DNA of 64,000 nt from Pelecanus crispus. Its lineage: Eukaryota; Chordata; Aves; Pelecaniformes; Pelecanidae. Positions 23,117 to 36,328 of the stretch are shown in pieces. Under the pieces are notes generated by a model. It did not search any database. It was not told the origin of the DNA and saw nothing but the letters and a program-made list of their open reading frames with translations. The number at the start of each line of letters is the position of its first letter. Position 1 is the stretch's first letter. Both the position numbers and the translations under genes were made by a program. The stretch spans positions 215,812,583-215,876,582 of the forward strand of contig NC_134643.1 in NCBI RefSeq assembly GCF_030463565.1. The letters run 5' to 3'.

Positions 23117-26100
23117 TAAAATGTAATTTTTGTTACAGAACTGTTCATCCTTTTATCCCATATCTGCTAGTGTAAGTGATCATTTTATCCTAAATTTGAG
23201 AAAATAGGATTATGGGATGGAGTGGGAAATTTCAAGTGAGGTTTTTCCATGGTATGGGACAAGTTGAAGATCTAAGCTCAGACCTTCCAATACCGCTAGT
23301 ATGTCTTGATTTCTTGATTGTATCCCTCCTAAAGGCTCACAGTCATTTTGCATTAACAGTTTAATCCCATCCTGTTTGTTCTGGGTCTTTTATGTCATAA
23401 AAACTCCAAGGAGCTTGTATGTCTATGTATGGTATTATATGTCCGCATATATTTGTAGCTGATATTTATTAGCTATCCTTATGTATATGCTGCTACCATA
23501 CCAAACTCTTACAGCAGCTCTGCGTGCTAGGTCTTCCTTCATCCACACATACGGGCAGTACAGGACCAAGTAGGGAACACAGCTCCCAAAAACAAGTTCC
23601 TTTAACTCATGATGAACAAGAAACAACACATTCTGGAGCTTTCCTCTCTTCAGCTGCTTTAGTGTGGCCTGTAAATGCCTGAGGTTATTGAGTGCCTTTA
23701 TGGTTTGGGTGGGAGCAGAGCCCAGGACCTCAGTGGAGCAAATCTAGGAAGCTAGAATTGAAAGCTGGCTGAAGAGTTGACTTTTTGCCCTTATGAGGGC
23801 AAAGTCATGAGGAGGCCTTGTCTAAGGTGAGAATGCTAACATTTGTAAGACAGTGAACCGATAGTCTCTACTTTGAGTTTTCCATGGTGCCAAGAAAAGA
23901 TACTGCATATTTTAGCTTTGTGTCGTTAAACTATAAGGTACCCCATTCTTATAAGAAATATCATCTAGAAAAAAAAAGAAACAAAGTACTCCCATTTTAT
24001 TCTGATTGTTTCTAACACTTGTGGTTTTATCACTGATCTCATGATAGTTAGCTGTTTTCTTTAGCATCCAATCTCATGAGACAAATGTTAGTGGCAGCAC
24101 CAGAACAGGAGGACAGTAAATATTGCTGACATAGTCATTGAGGAATTCTGAGCCTACTTAACCATTTTCTGAGCAACCTGGTTTTGTAGACATCTGCTTG
24201 TCTCCCAGAGGAGGGTGTGAGAAGTTCATAGAGACTCCAAGGTGCCTATGTTTGTGAATGTGATGGGAACAGAGGCCATTTCCAGAAGCAGAGTCTCATT
24301 ACCCTGAGGAGCAGAAATATGTCATTCATTTGACCATTTATCTTACAACAGCTCACAACATATTCATCCTCATAGCCAGTATAATTTGACCTTTTACTTG
24401 GATCTCTGCTTTCTAAGGCAGTAGGATTTGTAGTGTCAGCAAATCTGTAGAGATCAATGAAAAAAAGCAAAGGCAGAAAATCTGCTTACCTGGGTTTCAT
24501 TTTCAGTGAGCCATGTAGAACTTGTTATGCTAACAGAGATTCCTACTGCTCTGGAGAGTATTCAGTGTATGCAAGTAATTGCATGTGCATGGTATGTGAC
24601 ATCTAGGAGGTTTCTATACCATGGATTGAATTATATGGCTGTAGAGACACCTTTTATGATTTTTATTCATATGTCATGAATAAAATTTGTGAGACAATTA
24701 AGTGCTTTTTTCATTAGAGAGAGACTTCCTGGAAGGAATCTGAATAACACAGATGCATTATTTAATAAGAACAAAAAATATTCCCTGTCTCCTGTTTACT
24801 GCATACTGGACTAAAGACAGAATGGATCATGGTTTGCATATTTACCTGAGAGTGCCACATTCAAATTTACTGTAAAATCTCTTCCTAGTTCCAAGAAAAT
24901 GAGCACTTGAGGGAGAATTGCTCAGGCTGAAAAGGGCATGGGATGAAAGCCTTGTAACAAAGCTGTCCTCCTCTGGGGTGGAGTGGGGGGGGGGGCACAG
25001 AACTAAATGCTCCAGTAGCACATCAAATTCTTTCAAATAACACCATTTTTGATTCATAGGTTTCAGTTCAATCTGTGCAATTATTTTCGCATAGGAAAAG
25101 TTAAGATGATGGAAGAAGTTGTTCAACAAGCAAGCGTATCTTTTTGAAAAATAGCTAGAGAATGAGATGGAGCATAAAACTCCAGGATCTGTATACGTTT
25201 TCCCTGAAGAAATGGTACTTGAGGCTGCCTAGTTCCTTGCATGTAATGCATTTGAAAGATGGTCTCTATATATGGGACATTGTCATGTTGTATTTCTTTT
25301 TTTTTTTAGTTGTTCTCCACACAGACAAACCTGGGAAAAAACCCATATGCAGAATATGCTTTAATACAGATTACTTGAATGTCATGTCAATTTATGATAT
25401 ACACCAGAGAGGGTTATTAGAGCCATTGTATTCACTTTTGGTATTTCCAGCTGAAAGCTGGGCATTGTAACCAATGGCCCAAGAGTATCCAGATCAATCA
25501 CTGCGGTAACTTTTTGATAGTTCATACATGCTAATTATGTAAAATACTCCAAAATACTAAATGTCTGCTTGAAATTTAGCAGCAGAACATGCTTTCATGG
25601 TGTTGCAGTGACAAAGCTATCTTGTATTTTTAAAATTATATCTATTATTTAAAAAATTATATATATTGCATATACTTAATATAAATAGTTCTAGTTCCTT
25701 ACCTTTTAAACAAAGTGAATGATAAAGGAAATAGAAAAAAGGTTTGCAGCAGTTACTCTGGCTAAGAGCAACTTTCAACAAGGATGCTTTAACATTAAGA
25801 GACACACAAGTGCTTGAACCATGCTGATGAAATGGGCTTTCAGTGAAGTTCTGCTTGAAAGTAATGAAAAGTGCAGGATGTGATAACATTTTCAATGTCA
25901 AAAATATCTTTTAGAAGTCCCTAGATTGGTACTGACATATAAAAGGAAAAAACCCCAAAGCCTGATATTTCTTTTTGATTGATTGATTCCTTCACAGAAA
26001 GATTTACTTCTCAACATGCTCTAGCATTTGATCTAAATGTCATTGTCAAGGAATATTAGATGACTTGCCAGTACAGTCTGTCTCTTACTGGGCTGTGCAT

Positions 26101-26295
26101 TTGGTTTGGATCATCAAGAATATCCTGCACCACCTAACCTTTCTCACTATAGGAAGTCATACAAAATAGTGCCTGCTTCTCACAGTCGCAATGTCAGGCT
26201 GCTGCAAATGGAATGGAAAGAGAAAGGCTTCTTCAGACTCTGGGGCACAGAGATTGGAATTGAATCTGTGCAATAATCTCTTTCACATGGTACGT
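23117..26295. other. Unique sequence, nothing recognised
   Basis: AT-rich DNA with the G11 run at 24985; no coherent coding or transposon signal. Confidence 0.55.
24985..24995. repeat. G11 homopolymer
   Basis: Eleven consecutive G in GGAGT(G)11CACAG, an unusual isolated G run outside any recognised repeat. Confidence 0.9.
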
Positions 26296-28079
26296 AGTCC
26301 AGGAGGGAGCAAGGTGAAGGGCGATAAGGAAGGTCTCTATAAATACATTGGTATTAAAAGGAAGGGTAAGAAGCATGGGGGCCCATTTTTCAGTGGGGCA
26401 GGGAACCTAGTGAGAAGCTACAAGGAAAAGACTGAGGTACTCAATGCATTTTTTGTCTCAGTTTTCAATGGTAAGGCTTGTCCTCAGGCATCCCAGGTCC
26501 CTGAGCCTTCTAGCAGGATGTGTGGGAGTAAACCAGTACCCACAGTAAAGGAAGAACGAGTTAGGGATCACTTAAGCCTCTTGTGCATACATAAGTCCAT
26601 GGGATGAGATGGGATGCATCTAAGGGTGTTGGGAGAGCTTGCTAAGGGACATTGTGATGAGACACTGCATCATTTTTGAAATTTCATGGCAACTGGGGAG
26701 GCTCCTCATAACTGCAAAAAGGCAAATGTCACACCTTCTTTGAGAAGAACAAGAAGGGGGATCCAGGGGACTACAGGCTGGTCAGTCTCACCTCAGCCTC
26801 CAGGAAAGTGATGGGGCAAATCCATTCAGAAGTAATTTCTAAACTCATGAAAGACAAGAAGATGATTAAAAGCAGCCAGCACAAGTTTATCAAGTGGAAA
26901 TCATGCCTGACCATCCTCATTGCTTTCTATGACAAGGTGACTGGTGCTGTGGCCAAGGGAGGGCAGTGAGTGTTGTACACCGTAATTTTAGCAAGGCCTT
27001 TGACACAATCTTCCATAATCACCTTATCACTGAATTTGTAAGATAAGTGGACAGAAAGGTGGGTGGAGAAGTGGTTCAGCTGGTGGGCCTGAAGAGCTGT
27101 GATCAGTGATCCAAAGTCTAGCTAATGGTCAGTAACTAATGGTGTCCCTCAGGGGTCAATAATGGGACCAATGCTGCTTAAAGTCTTTAGTAACAACCCA
27201 GATGATGGGACAGAGTGCATCCTTAGCAAGTTTGTGGACAACACCAAATTGGAGAAAGCAGTCAATATGCTGAAGGGCAGGACTGCTACTCAGAGGGACC
27301 TGAACAGGCTGAACACATGGGTTGCAAGGAACATAATGAAATTCAGTAAGAGCAAGATATTGCATATAGGATAGAATAACATCATGTAACACTACAAGTT
27401 GTGGCCCAACCATCTAGGAAGCAGCTCTGCAGAAAAGGACAGAAAGGGTCTTTGTGGGCAAGAAGTTGACCGTGAGCCAGCAACAGGTGCTTGCAGTAGA
27501 GGGCTGCATTAGGAAAAGAGTCACCAGCAGGTCAAGGGAAGTGACCTATCCACTTTATTCAGTGCTTTTAAGACCACATCTGGAGTACTGTGCCCTGTTC
27601 TGGGCTCCCCAGTGCAAGATAGGTATTGATATACTGGAGTGAGTCCAGCAGAGGCCACCAAGCTGGTCAAGGGCCTGGAGCATGAGCCACACAAGGAAAG
27701 GCTGAGAAAAGTGGATTTGTTCAGCTTGGAGAAAAGAAGCTGAAGGGCAGACCGTACTGCTGTCTACAACTACCTGATCAGAGGAAGATGGAGCTAGAGT
27801 CTTCCTGAAGGTGCATATGATAGGATGGGAGGCAATGGGAACAAGTTGCAATATGGGAGATTCCAAATAGATATTAGGGGAAAAAAATATGCATGAGGGT
27901 GACCAAATATTGGTGTACGATGTCCAGAGAGGTTGTGTAGTCTCCATCCTTGGAGGTATTCAAAGCTGATTGAGCATGGTCCTGAAGAACCTGATCTATT
28001 TAGATCTGTTTTGAGCAGTGGATTGGACAAGATGACTTCTGGAGGTCCCTCCCAACCTAAGCTATGATTCTGGGATTCT
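26296..28079 (+). mobile_element. Old, degraded CR1 LINE (mid RT to 3' end)
   Basis: A long stretch on the plus strand follows CR1 ORF2 in order. It holds LYKYIG, then EKTEVLNAFFVSVFNGK, the PGDYRL-like RT segment near 26760, [22 protein letters not shown] residues near 27140, LSKFVDNTKL in place of FADDTKL, the [17 protein letters not shown] segment near 27590, and a 3' end with TATGATTCTGGGATTCTG. Many stops and frameshifts interrupt it. The catalytic Asp pair is lost (VDN instead of ADD). Confidence 0.88.
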
Positions 28080-31000
28080 GACAGTATTACTGAGAATGCA
28101 AGGGAAAATTTACAGCTACTCATATACTGATTACCACACAGATGTGAACATTTCAAGCCATAGGTAGTCCTTATTTTAAGATCTCTTAAAAATTGTGAGG
28201 TTTTTTTCTTTTTTGGTAATAATTGTTCAAAACCAGAAAAGTACTGACATTGAAAGCAACAGGCTTTGAGAGAGGTTGTTCTTCCTGGAAAAGCTTTTTT
28301 GTCAGTTGTAGAGACAGCTTAAGGCTCCTCAGCCACGTAAGCAAATTGTTCTTAAGGCTGGGGAAACAAGGCTGAACCAAGCTGCTCTTGACATGAAAAA
28401 GGGAGCAGCATGAGAAAGACGTACAAATGCAATGCAGTGAAGAGCCAAAATATAGAGCCCTGGAAAGTTGCTGTCAGCAGAGAATGAGAAGGAGACAGTG
28501 ACAGTATCTGCTAGAGGAATATTCCTATTAGCAATAGCTGTGGTCTTATCCTGGACAGCAGCTGCTGCAGCAAAAACTTGGATTTCCAGACTCCTTCCTG
28601 GGCCTGGCATATTCATGTACTTCTTTTGTGCTCACAGTAATCAGATAAGATCTGTTTTGTGGACAAAATATGAAGCACTGAAATTCTCCATGTCTGGAGA
28701 TCGTTGTGCAACCTTCCACATTTTGCTCTCATGTTATTCCGTGTGCGTCTTCAGTGTCTTATGCTGCTGAAAGTTAGGAATTGCAACGTGCACATTTCCA
28801 CAGTAGAGTATCCTTTTCATTGGAACGCTATTTTATCTTTTTGAATTTTGAAAAGCCTTTTGGATTTTTTTTCCAGGATGAAATGGTTACATTTACACTA
28901 AACACATGTAAACAGGTGATCTGCCACAGGGTTTCTTTGTGAAGCAATTTAAAATTATGGTTACATGGCTTGCTTTCACAGGATTTTTGGTGGTGGTGGT
29001 GGTGGTTTTGTTCTTTTTTTTTTTTTCCCCTAAGGACTAAACCTCACTGTTCATTAGTTTCTAATTAAAAAACCAGCCTGCATCAATGGACCTCACTTGT
29101 CACTGCCTATAATTTCAGTTGGCATGCATTTAGTTGATTTTACCACATGACTGTAGGCAGAAGGGAACCTCAGTAAGTTTACAGAAGAGTAGAATTAGTT
29201 GGTAGGTATTTCAGACATGCAATATGATTTTTAAAATGCTGGTACCATGGCCAGCTCTTCTTTATTCTCCCAAAGAGCGATTCCTTACACAGCAATTTCA
29301 AGGCTTCATTCTGCAGCCATTGAACTATTCGGAGTTTTGCCTGCACAATCACATGAGATTAACTTGTTCTGTGAGTGGACACCAACAACATTCCATAGGA
29401 CCTTCCCAGCTGTCCCCAAGGACTAAAGCCCTCAGGGCTGAACACAAGTGTCTCTACTGTTAGTGAACGTGACAGTCCCACCTCTGTGACCAGGTCCAGT
29501 GGGAGACACAGTGGGTCACGTTCTTTGTGGTTTCAGCTCCAACTCCAGTTGTTAAATTCAGAGTATCTGGTTTTTGACAATGCATTTAATGTGGTTCTTA
29601 CCCCAGAGTAAATTTATGCCACAAAAATATTTATAAAAATATAGATTTAAAAAAATGGTTTAGTCCTTTTTTTTTCTTACTACAGCTCCAGGTGTTACTA
29701 ACAAGAGGATGAACAGGAATCAGTTATGTGTTCTACAATGGACGTCCGTAGTGGTCTCTTTGCATGCTCATTATAACTTGAGGCAAAATATTGATCTATT
29801 ATTATAGACCAGGTGTGCAAAGATCCAGTTAAAATAGCAACATATCAATAGATAACTGAAAATAAATTGTCTTCCACATTTTGCATTGAATCTGTAAATG
29901 TCTCTAAATGCAAGAAATTGTTCAGATGACCAAAATTATGTTATATACCTATTAAGAAATATAGTCTTCCATAGATATTTATTCATTGTGAAATTCCCAG
30001 ACTTGTACAGTTATTTAAAAATAAAATTGGGAAATAGAAGTAATCATCTTTTATCTAAATGTGTTCTTAAAGGGAGAAGTGGAGAGACAGAAGTGCATTT
30101 CTGCCTCTGAGAATGAGCCAAACAGAATTATTCTATTCGGCCAATAATTTGGTGTGAAAACCTGATCTCACTGAAGTCAACAGTAATATGATTGAATCCT
30201 TAGTTTTAATTCTTCCTTGAGAGTGAAATTTTCACTTGCATGGAGCAACAGGATAAGGGTAATGCATCGCTTCAGTTTCATTTAGACTTTACCATACCTC
30301 CACTTCCCTCTTTACTGAAATAGAATTTGCAAGTGGTCTTCACCCATCCACATAAGGGTAAGCTTTTTTTTTTGTAAGAACAATTCTAGAATACATTAAT
30401 TTCTTTTAATAAACAGAAAACACAACACTTTTTAAACAAGATAACATTAAATGCTTGAAAACACTCCAAATTTTCTGGAAACAGATTTTGTCCCTGAGTC
30501 CCTTGTCTTGCCTTCACTAATTACCTTGTGCAGAACAAAGGCTCTACCTGACTTTCTTCCTCCTTTTTCTTAAAGTGTCTATATCTTACATGCTGGTATA
30601 AATACTTTTATATAACAGAAATAAGAATTTCCTCAAAGGTGCATAAATCTGTACAGAGCTGATATGTTCTTCCTGAGTATACTTTTAAATCACGTTATAA
30701 CCATATCACCTATCTTGATGGTTAGTTACATTTTAAATTGCACTTACAATTTTTTTCTTCAAATGTAAATTCAGGGAAAATGGATTTTGAGTTGTAATAA
30801 GAGAGGAAGAAAATTAATTTAAGGCTTTTGATGTAGGCAGATGGATACATTACTATATGGAAAAATAAAATATCACTACATAAAGAGGTTTCACCATGCA
30901 AGAGCTGCATTTAGTCATCTAAATTAATATAAATGCTATGAATTTGGTTGATTTCCAGGTCAACTCAAGTGCCATGCTTTGTAATAATGCACAGCATAAA

Positions 31001-31235
31001 AACTCACTTTGACAGACATGAGTTATTGTTGTACATCAGACTCAGTAAGTAAGAGTAGCTGGCACACTAAATAGATCCATTGGCTTTGCAGACACCATGC
31101 AGAGCAGGATCCCATTCAGGAAAAGTTGTGGTGGTAGAATCCACACCTAATAATTTAGCACTGTTCAAAAAATTTTCCATAATTTGTGAGGAAGGATCAA
31201 ATTTTGGAACAATTCTTTGAACAATGCATTACTGT
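28080..31235. other. Unique sequence with simple repeats
   Basis: Contains the GGT/T13 microsatellite. The frames near 28330-28770 on both strands overlap each other and lack family resemblance. Confidence 0.55.
28989..29026. repeat. (GGT)6 microsatellite next to a 13-T run
   Basis: Six perfect GGT units at 28989-29006 are followed within ten bases by an uninterrupted T13 run (29014-29026). Simple-sequence DNA in otherwise unique surroundings; likely length-polymorphic. Confidence 0.9.
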
Positions 31236-31756
31236 GTTCAAGTACTGTATTCAGCTCTGGGGCCCCCAGCATAAGAAAGGACATGGACCTGTTGGAGTGG
31301 GTCCAGAGGAGGGCCACAAAAATGATCCGAGGGCTGGAGCACCTCTCCTATGAGGACAGGCTGAGAGAGTTGGGGTTGTTCAGCCTGGAGAAGAGAAGGC
31401 TGCGAGGAGACCTTACAGCAGCCTTCCAGTTCTTCAAGGGGGCCTACAGGAAAGATGGGGAGGGAGTCTTTATCAGGGAGTGTGGTGATAGGACGAGGGG
31501 TAATGGTTTTAAACTGAAAGAAGGTAGATTTAGATTAGATATTAGGAAGAAATTCTTTACTGTGAGGGTGGTGAGGCACTGGAACAGGTTTCCTAGAGAA
31601 GTTGTGGGTGTCCCATCCCTGGAAGTGTTCAAGGCCAGGTTGGATGGGGTTTTGAGCAACCTGATCTATTGGAAGGTGTCCCTGCCCATGACAAGAGGGT
31701 TGCAACTAGATGATCTTAAAGGTCCCTTGCAACCCAAACCATTCTATGATTCTATG
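31236..31756 (+). mobile_element. CR1 LINE, 5'-truncated 3' end
   Basis: The plus strand encodes the CR1 ORF2 C-terminal segment ([31 protein letters not shown] through [26 protein letters not shown]) and ends with CATTCTATGATTCTATG at 31756. The frame is open to the end of the ORF and runs on past it into unique sequence. Confidence 0.93.
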
Positions 31757-34526
31757 TTTCTACTCTATTACTCGTGTGAGCTTCATTTAGGGTAGTTGAG
31801 GAGGTACTAGCACAAGGATGCTTAAAAGTGATCTTTAATTTTTAATGTGCAGAGATGATTTGTAAAATGACTTCATAAAAATTTCAAATCTTCTTCCCAT
31901 GAGTATGCAGAATGATAGCTGCTCACTTTTATGGCTAAGCAAGTGGTAACAATGTTTAAATTTGTTTTATGGAGCTAAAACAACAATGGGAATTTGATCC
32001 AAATTCTGGACTCTGTTCTGACTCGTGTCAGCAAGTGATAAACCAAAGTCAATCAATTTACTTCTAATACTAGTTCATCTACAAGTCAGGCAACAAATTT
32101 TGACTTTCAAGTCACAGTTTGGAGTACTCATAGAAGTAAGAAAAAGCAGGATTGTCAATGAAACAAACTTGATGTCCTTTCCTGCAAGTTTCCCATACTC
32201 TTGAAACTCCTTATTTAATCTGGGGGAAGTTTCACATGTAGACATACGTCCATATTAGTTCTGTGTTCAGTACCTTGGTGTGGAATTCATAAGGAAAGAC
32301 AATACATACCAAAACTGTGTCAGACTTACAAAATTATGTTCCAGGTAGAACCTACATATTAATGATTGCTACTTTTAGCTACAGTATTTTTATTATCTAC
32401 TTCCAGGTTAAATTTGTCCCATCTCTTTCTTACCCTTATTCACCAAGTTTTCAGCTTTCATCAGGCTACCACTCTATGAGTCCTAGGGTACTGAACTTCA
32501 GAGATTATTAGAAACTATCTGAAGAACATGAAAGAAGCTAGAAGAATCATCATATTTGTTACTTTGCTGTGCTGTACTTAGACTTTTGGAAAGCAAATAA
32601 AACTGTTAAAGTACTGTGGTTCTTTGATGTTTTTCTCTAAGTGTAGCAAGATAAGGGTGATGTTTAATAGGTCTTTATGGCTTCAGGAGCAGTATATTGG
32701 CTGTACAAATTAACATTACTACAGAAATATTTTTCATAATAGCCAGGTCAGGAAACCCAAATTGGAATGTAATAGCAACCTGAATTCCTCCTTTTCCTGT
32801 TTCAATACCTGACGTGGATTTACCTCTCCCTTGAGCAGTGCTACTAAGAGTAATGTGCATTTCAGGTCTAATGATAAAATAACTTCACTGACTGTGTCTT
32901 TGCACACAGATCCCTAATCTGATTTAGAGATAATGTAAACCACATTGTGTAAATTACTATGATGCTATGGGGTATAACCCAGATTGTAATCTGATCTGTA
33001 CAGTCACTGTTACAATATGTTACCTGAAAAAGAAGAAATCCAGTTTGAATTTGAGCTGAGTTTGAAAAGAAATTGAAAACCAGCCTTTCATTTTATGAAC
33101 TGTGCAAATATGAACTGTAGGTGCGCTAATTATGGCATTGAGATCATCTGTCTTTGCCTGGAATGTGTCTATGTGAGCTGCCTGATCTCCATTATAGTCA
33201 ATGAAGCTACAGTCAGTGAGTTCTGTTGATCAGTTCCCTTGACCAATAGATGTCTGTTTCAAGATAAAATTAATAATTTCCTAGAACTCCATGGACTACA
33301 GTGGGAATTTAGAAAATAAATCATGTGCAAACACCTACACTGGAGACATCCCAAATTAGGCAAGATAAATCCCAGTCTAGCTATCCAAAGGGAGGTGTTT
33401 GAAGTAGTAATCAAAGCTCCTTCTAAAGTCAATGAAAGGAGACCAGTACCTCCACAAAGCAATTAATCTCATCCTTGGATGTGTGTTTATAGCAGATGGA
33501 AGGAAGCATATCTCCATTACAGGGAACCTTGAAGGTTGGCTTAAATTAGACACCAACAGTGGATTTTGTTCAAGATTAGATGTAGACATAAGGCAAGTAT
33601 CTCAGCTACCTTTATAGTCAAAAGGGCTGCTTCTTTTGGTCTAGTGCCATTTGAGATGATCTAGGATCCTACCTGGTGTCCAGTTGTCACTCCAGACAAT
33701 CACAGGTCATATACCATAAGTTCCAGCCTGTTGCAAATGTGTAAGGTGTATTAAAGTGCATCAAATGGCATTGGATGTATATATTTAGGTAAATAAATGG
33801 AGTGCAATGAAAATTCAATCCTCTCTAAGGGAAGAATATTGCATAAAGCAAATGTGTAAGAAATCAACCATTTGTATTTTCTACATAAAATTGACCACAA
33901 AAGATGAACAGAGTAAATACACTGTATTCCTAATCTCAGTGTATGTAAGTATGAAAAACCTGTGAGGAAAGGCTCTAATGTTAATATTTGCTTTTACACA
34001 AGCATTATTCTTTCCAATTTACAAGTTTGATTCAAAGATACTACTGCTGCCACCAGTACATGCACAGAAATGTGGTTTGGCTTATGTGTGGAAAACAGTA
34101 TCTGCTTCACCCTCTTTGTTCAGATACAGGAGGGAGGAAAACATCACTCTGCAGCCTTGATGAGCTGCTGTGCCCCCAGACAAATATCATCATTATGTTG
34201 TCTAAGAAACGAATCCTGACCTTGTATAAAGAATGCAAAACTCCCACTGAAGTAAAAAAATGCCTCATTCGTATGTCTGGAAGCAGAATTCACCTCTCAG
34301 AACAAAACCAGCTTGCACTCACCTGCTGCTTTAAATCTGAAATGTGTTTTAAATTGATATCTTGTATAAATCATGAACTGAAAGCCATGTGCTTTATCAA
34401 GAAGACAGTATTCCAGTCACAAAGTGCCATCCAAATGGAAAGCCCCCAAAAGTAAGCAAGAATGACCAGAACACAATGATGTTGTTGGAGTTCTCCATAA
34501 CAGACACTTGCATTGACTATTCACAT
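31757..34526. other. 3' flank and probable 3' UTR of MTNR1B
   Basis: Downstream of the receptor stop on the minus strand. No AATAAA could be assigned with confidence; ATTAAA occurs on the minus strand in the TTTAAT at about 34350. No transposon is visible. A plus-strand frame at 33988-34455 is long for such AT-rich DNA but begins at a TTG and looks like no known protein. Confidence 0.5.
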
Positions 34527-35395
34527 TTACAAGGTATCAGTTTTCATTTGGTCATTGTTGTTTAAAGCAGGAGAAGGCTTGCTCTTCTGACCATCAGTTC
34601 CTCCTTTGGATGTGTCCTGGAAGAAAAGCCTTGGCATCCATATCGACATTAAAATTCGTTTGTATTCATTCCGAAAATTCTGGTTAAGAAGTCCATATAT
34701 TATTGCATTAAGGCAACTGTTGAAATAGGCCATGAAGTAGCTTATAATGAATAACCATTCAGGAACTTTTGGTGCCATTTCCATAGGATCGATGGCTACA
34801 GCCAGTCCAATAATGTTTAGAGGTGCCCAGCAAAAGGCAAAGATCACAAAAACCACAAACATGGTAAGAAAGTTTCTGAAGTCACTTGGCTTCAGTCTTG
34901 GCTTTGTTTCTGACTTGACTCGTCTTCTAACTTGAAGCACTAAAACCCAAATTCGAAGGTAGCAGAAGCTCACAATGGTGATAGGGACGATGAAGTGAAT
35001 TACCACAACAGCTATTGTATAGTAGGAATTTGCAGTCTGAACAAATGTGCATGAATAGATGCGTGGATCGTACTTTAAAGAGCCAACAAAAAAATTTGGC
35101 ACAGTTGCAATTACTGTTAATACCCAGACTAAGGAGACATACAGCATTGTGTTCCAACAGCTGTACACTTTGTCATAGGCAAAACTATGACATATGTAGC
35201 AATATCGGTTTATTGCAATTGCAGTGATGTTGAAAATAGAGCCTATTACACTTAGTCCCATCACAAAGCCACTCACTTTACAGTGCATTTCACCCAGAGT
35301 CCATCCATTATGGAAAATAGCTAAGAGCACCAGTGGGTATGGGTACAAGGCCACCACCAGATCAGCCAAAGCCAGGCTCACCACAAATGCATTAC
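34527..35395 (-). CDS. MTNR1B: Melatonin receptor (MTNR1B/Mel1b type), coding exon 2 with stop codon
   Basis: This is the last coding exon of a rhodopsin-class melatonin receptor, a plasma-membrane GPCR that binds melatonin and couples mainly to Gi. The exon encodes 288 residues plus the last two bases of a split Gly codon, and runs from TM2 to the stop (TAA at 34529-34527). Counting from its first Asn, I see TM2 about 1-27 with the sodium-site Asp11, and Cys38/Cys115 for the conserved disulfide. NRY (62-64) replaces DRY and CYICHS follows it. TM5 has His133, TM6 has FxxCWAPLN with Trp189, and NAIIY (229-233) replaces NPxxY; all of these are melatonin-receptor hallmarks. Features such as LALADLVVA, GEx[13 protein letters not shown] and HSFAY favour subtype 1B over 1A or 1C, and the tail ends in TDTL. 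The frame has no internal stop. Exon 1 is not visible in the window. The subtype call is from memory of family sequences. Confidence 0.93.
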
Positions 35396-35420
35396 CTGGG
35401 GAAAAAGAAAAATACATAGA
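35396..35420 (-). promoter_or_regulatory. MTNR1B: 3' splice acceptor of MTNR1B exon 2
   Basis: On the minus strand a T/C-rich tract (TTTTTCTTTTTCCCC) leads into AG at 35397-35396, followed directly by GT AAT. This splits a Gly codon in phase 1, at the point between the RNxKLRNAG end of exon 1 and the NxFVVSLA start of exon 2 where melatonin receptor genes are known to be split. Homology to the family stops exactly here, which sets the exon start. An open frame continues about 90 nt further upstream but shows no receptor similarity. Confidence 0.9.
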
Positions 35421-36099
35421 TGTAAGTCTGAAAGCAAGCATAGTTATGAATAAGAAGAAAATATGATATATTATTTTGGATATCTGCAATGCTAAATTAT
35501 TGATGATGTCAGCAAGCAGCAGGTATATAGGACCAATAGATCTGTACGGGAAATAATTTTACAGTTCAACTTAGAACACCATGGAAATACCTACAGCAAC
35601 ATGATCTTTCAAATCTGTTGGTGACTTGATTATACCCTCCATTCTATTTCAATCAATTGACTGATTTCAATTTATTTCAATTATGTTTATTAAAAATAAG
35701 CATAATTATCAGTGAGCCATTACATAAGCATGTGTTGAGTTGTTTCAGTGTAGCAAACTCCACAGCTGGATCAAATAAAGCAAAAAAGAAAAAAAGCCTA
35801 AATCGTGCCAGGTAGGCCAGCTATTAAGCCATTTTAACCTATCAGTGAAATACAACAGGCTTGACAGGTATCAAGGGAAGGGATATGCAAGGACTGGGTC
35901 TGTAGGGATTAGAAGTATATGTTGGTTTATGTCTAAATTGCTACACAATTGTCTGTAGTATAGATATTTTCTGCATGAATGGCCTACCCATACTGCAGTT
36001 ATTTTCCCATTGGATTGACTAGGAAAGAGTGAATTGCCTTCATCACCCTCTGTAGAAAGGCATATTTAATTGTACAAAGGAAACGTGCATGAATGCAAG

Positions 36100-36328
36100 A
36101 GAAAGTATTCAAATTAGGAAAAATTTTTTCACTGAAAGGGTTGTCAAGCATTGGAACAGGTTGCCCAGGGAAGCGGTGGAGTCACTATCTCTGGAGGTAT
36201 TTAAAAGACGTGTAGATGTGGTGCCTAGGGACACGGTTTAGTGGTGAACTTTGGCAGTGTTAGGTTATCAGTTGGACTTGATGATCTTACAGGTCTTTTC
36301 CAACCTAAACATTTCTATGATTCTATGA
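36100..36328 (+). mobile_element. CR1 LINE, short 3' end fragment
   Basis: It starts in the segment encoding the [29 protein letters not shown] residues (ATTAGGAAAAATTTTTTCACTG) and ends with TTCTATGATTCTATGA. About 230 bp, plus strand, so antisense to the melatonin receptor gene. Confidence 0.88.

Noticed and set aside
28330..28770. Two overlapping frames of about 100 codons on opposite strands
   Set aside because: No recognisable domain; complementary shadows in a region with no splice support.
33988..34455. 155-codon plus-strand frame just downstream of the receptor stop
   Set aside because: It starts at TTG, lies antisense to the likely 3' UTR, has no splice or promoter support and resembles no family I know. 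Long for AT-rich DNA, but most likely chance.
34527..35395. Assignment to MTNR1C (Mel1c) or MTNR1A
   Set aside because: The tail [14 protein letters not shown] has some likeness to Mel1c, but the TM2-TM4 wording (LALADLVVA, GExHCK, FVMGLS, HSFAYDK) fits 1B better. Kept as the minor alternative.
35396..35489. Extension of the receptor frame upstream of the acceptor (a 320-residue frame with a hydrophobic start)
   Set aside because: The extra residues are intron-encoded, begin at a TTG (first ATG 16 codons later), match no melatonin receptor TM1, and sit behind a strong splice acceptor at the known exon boundary.
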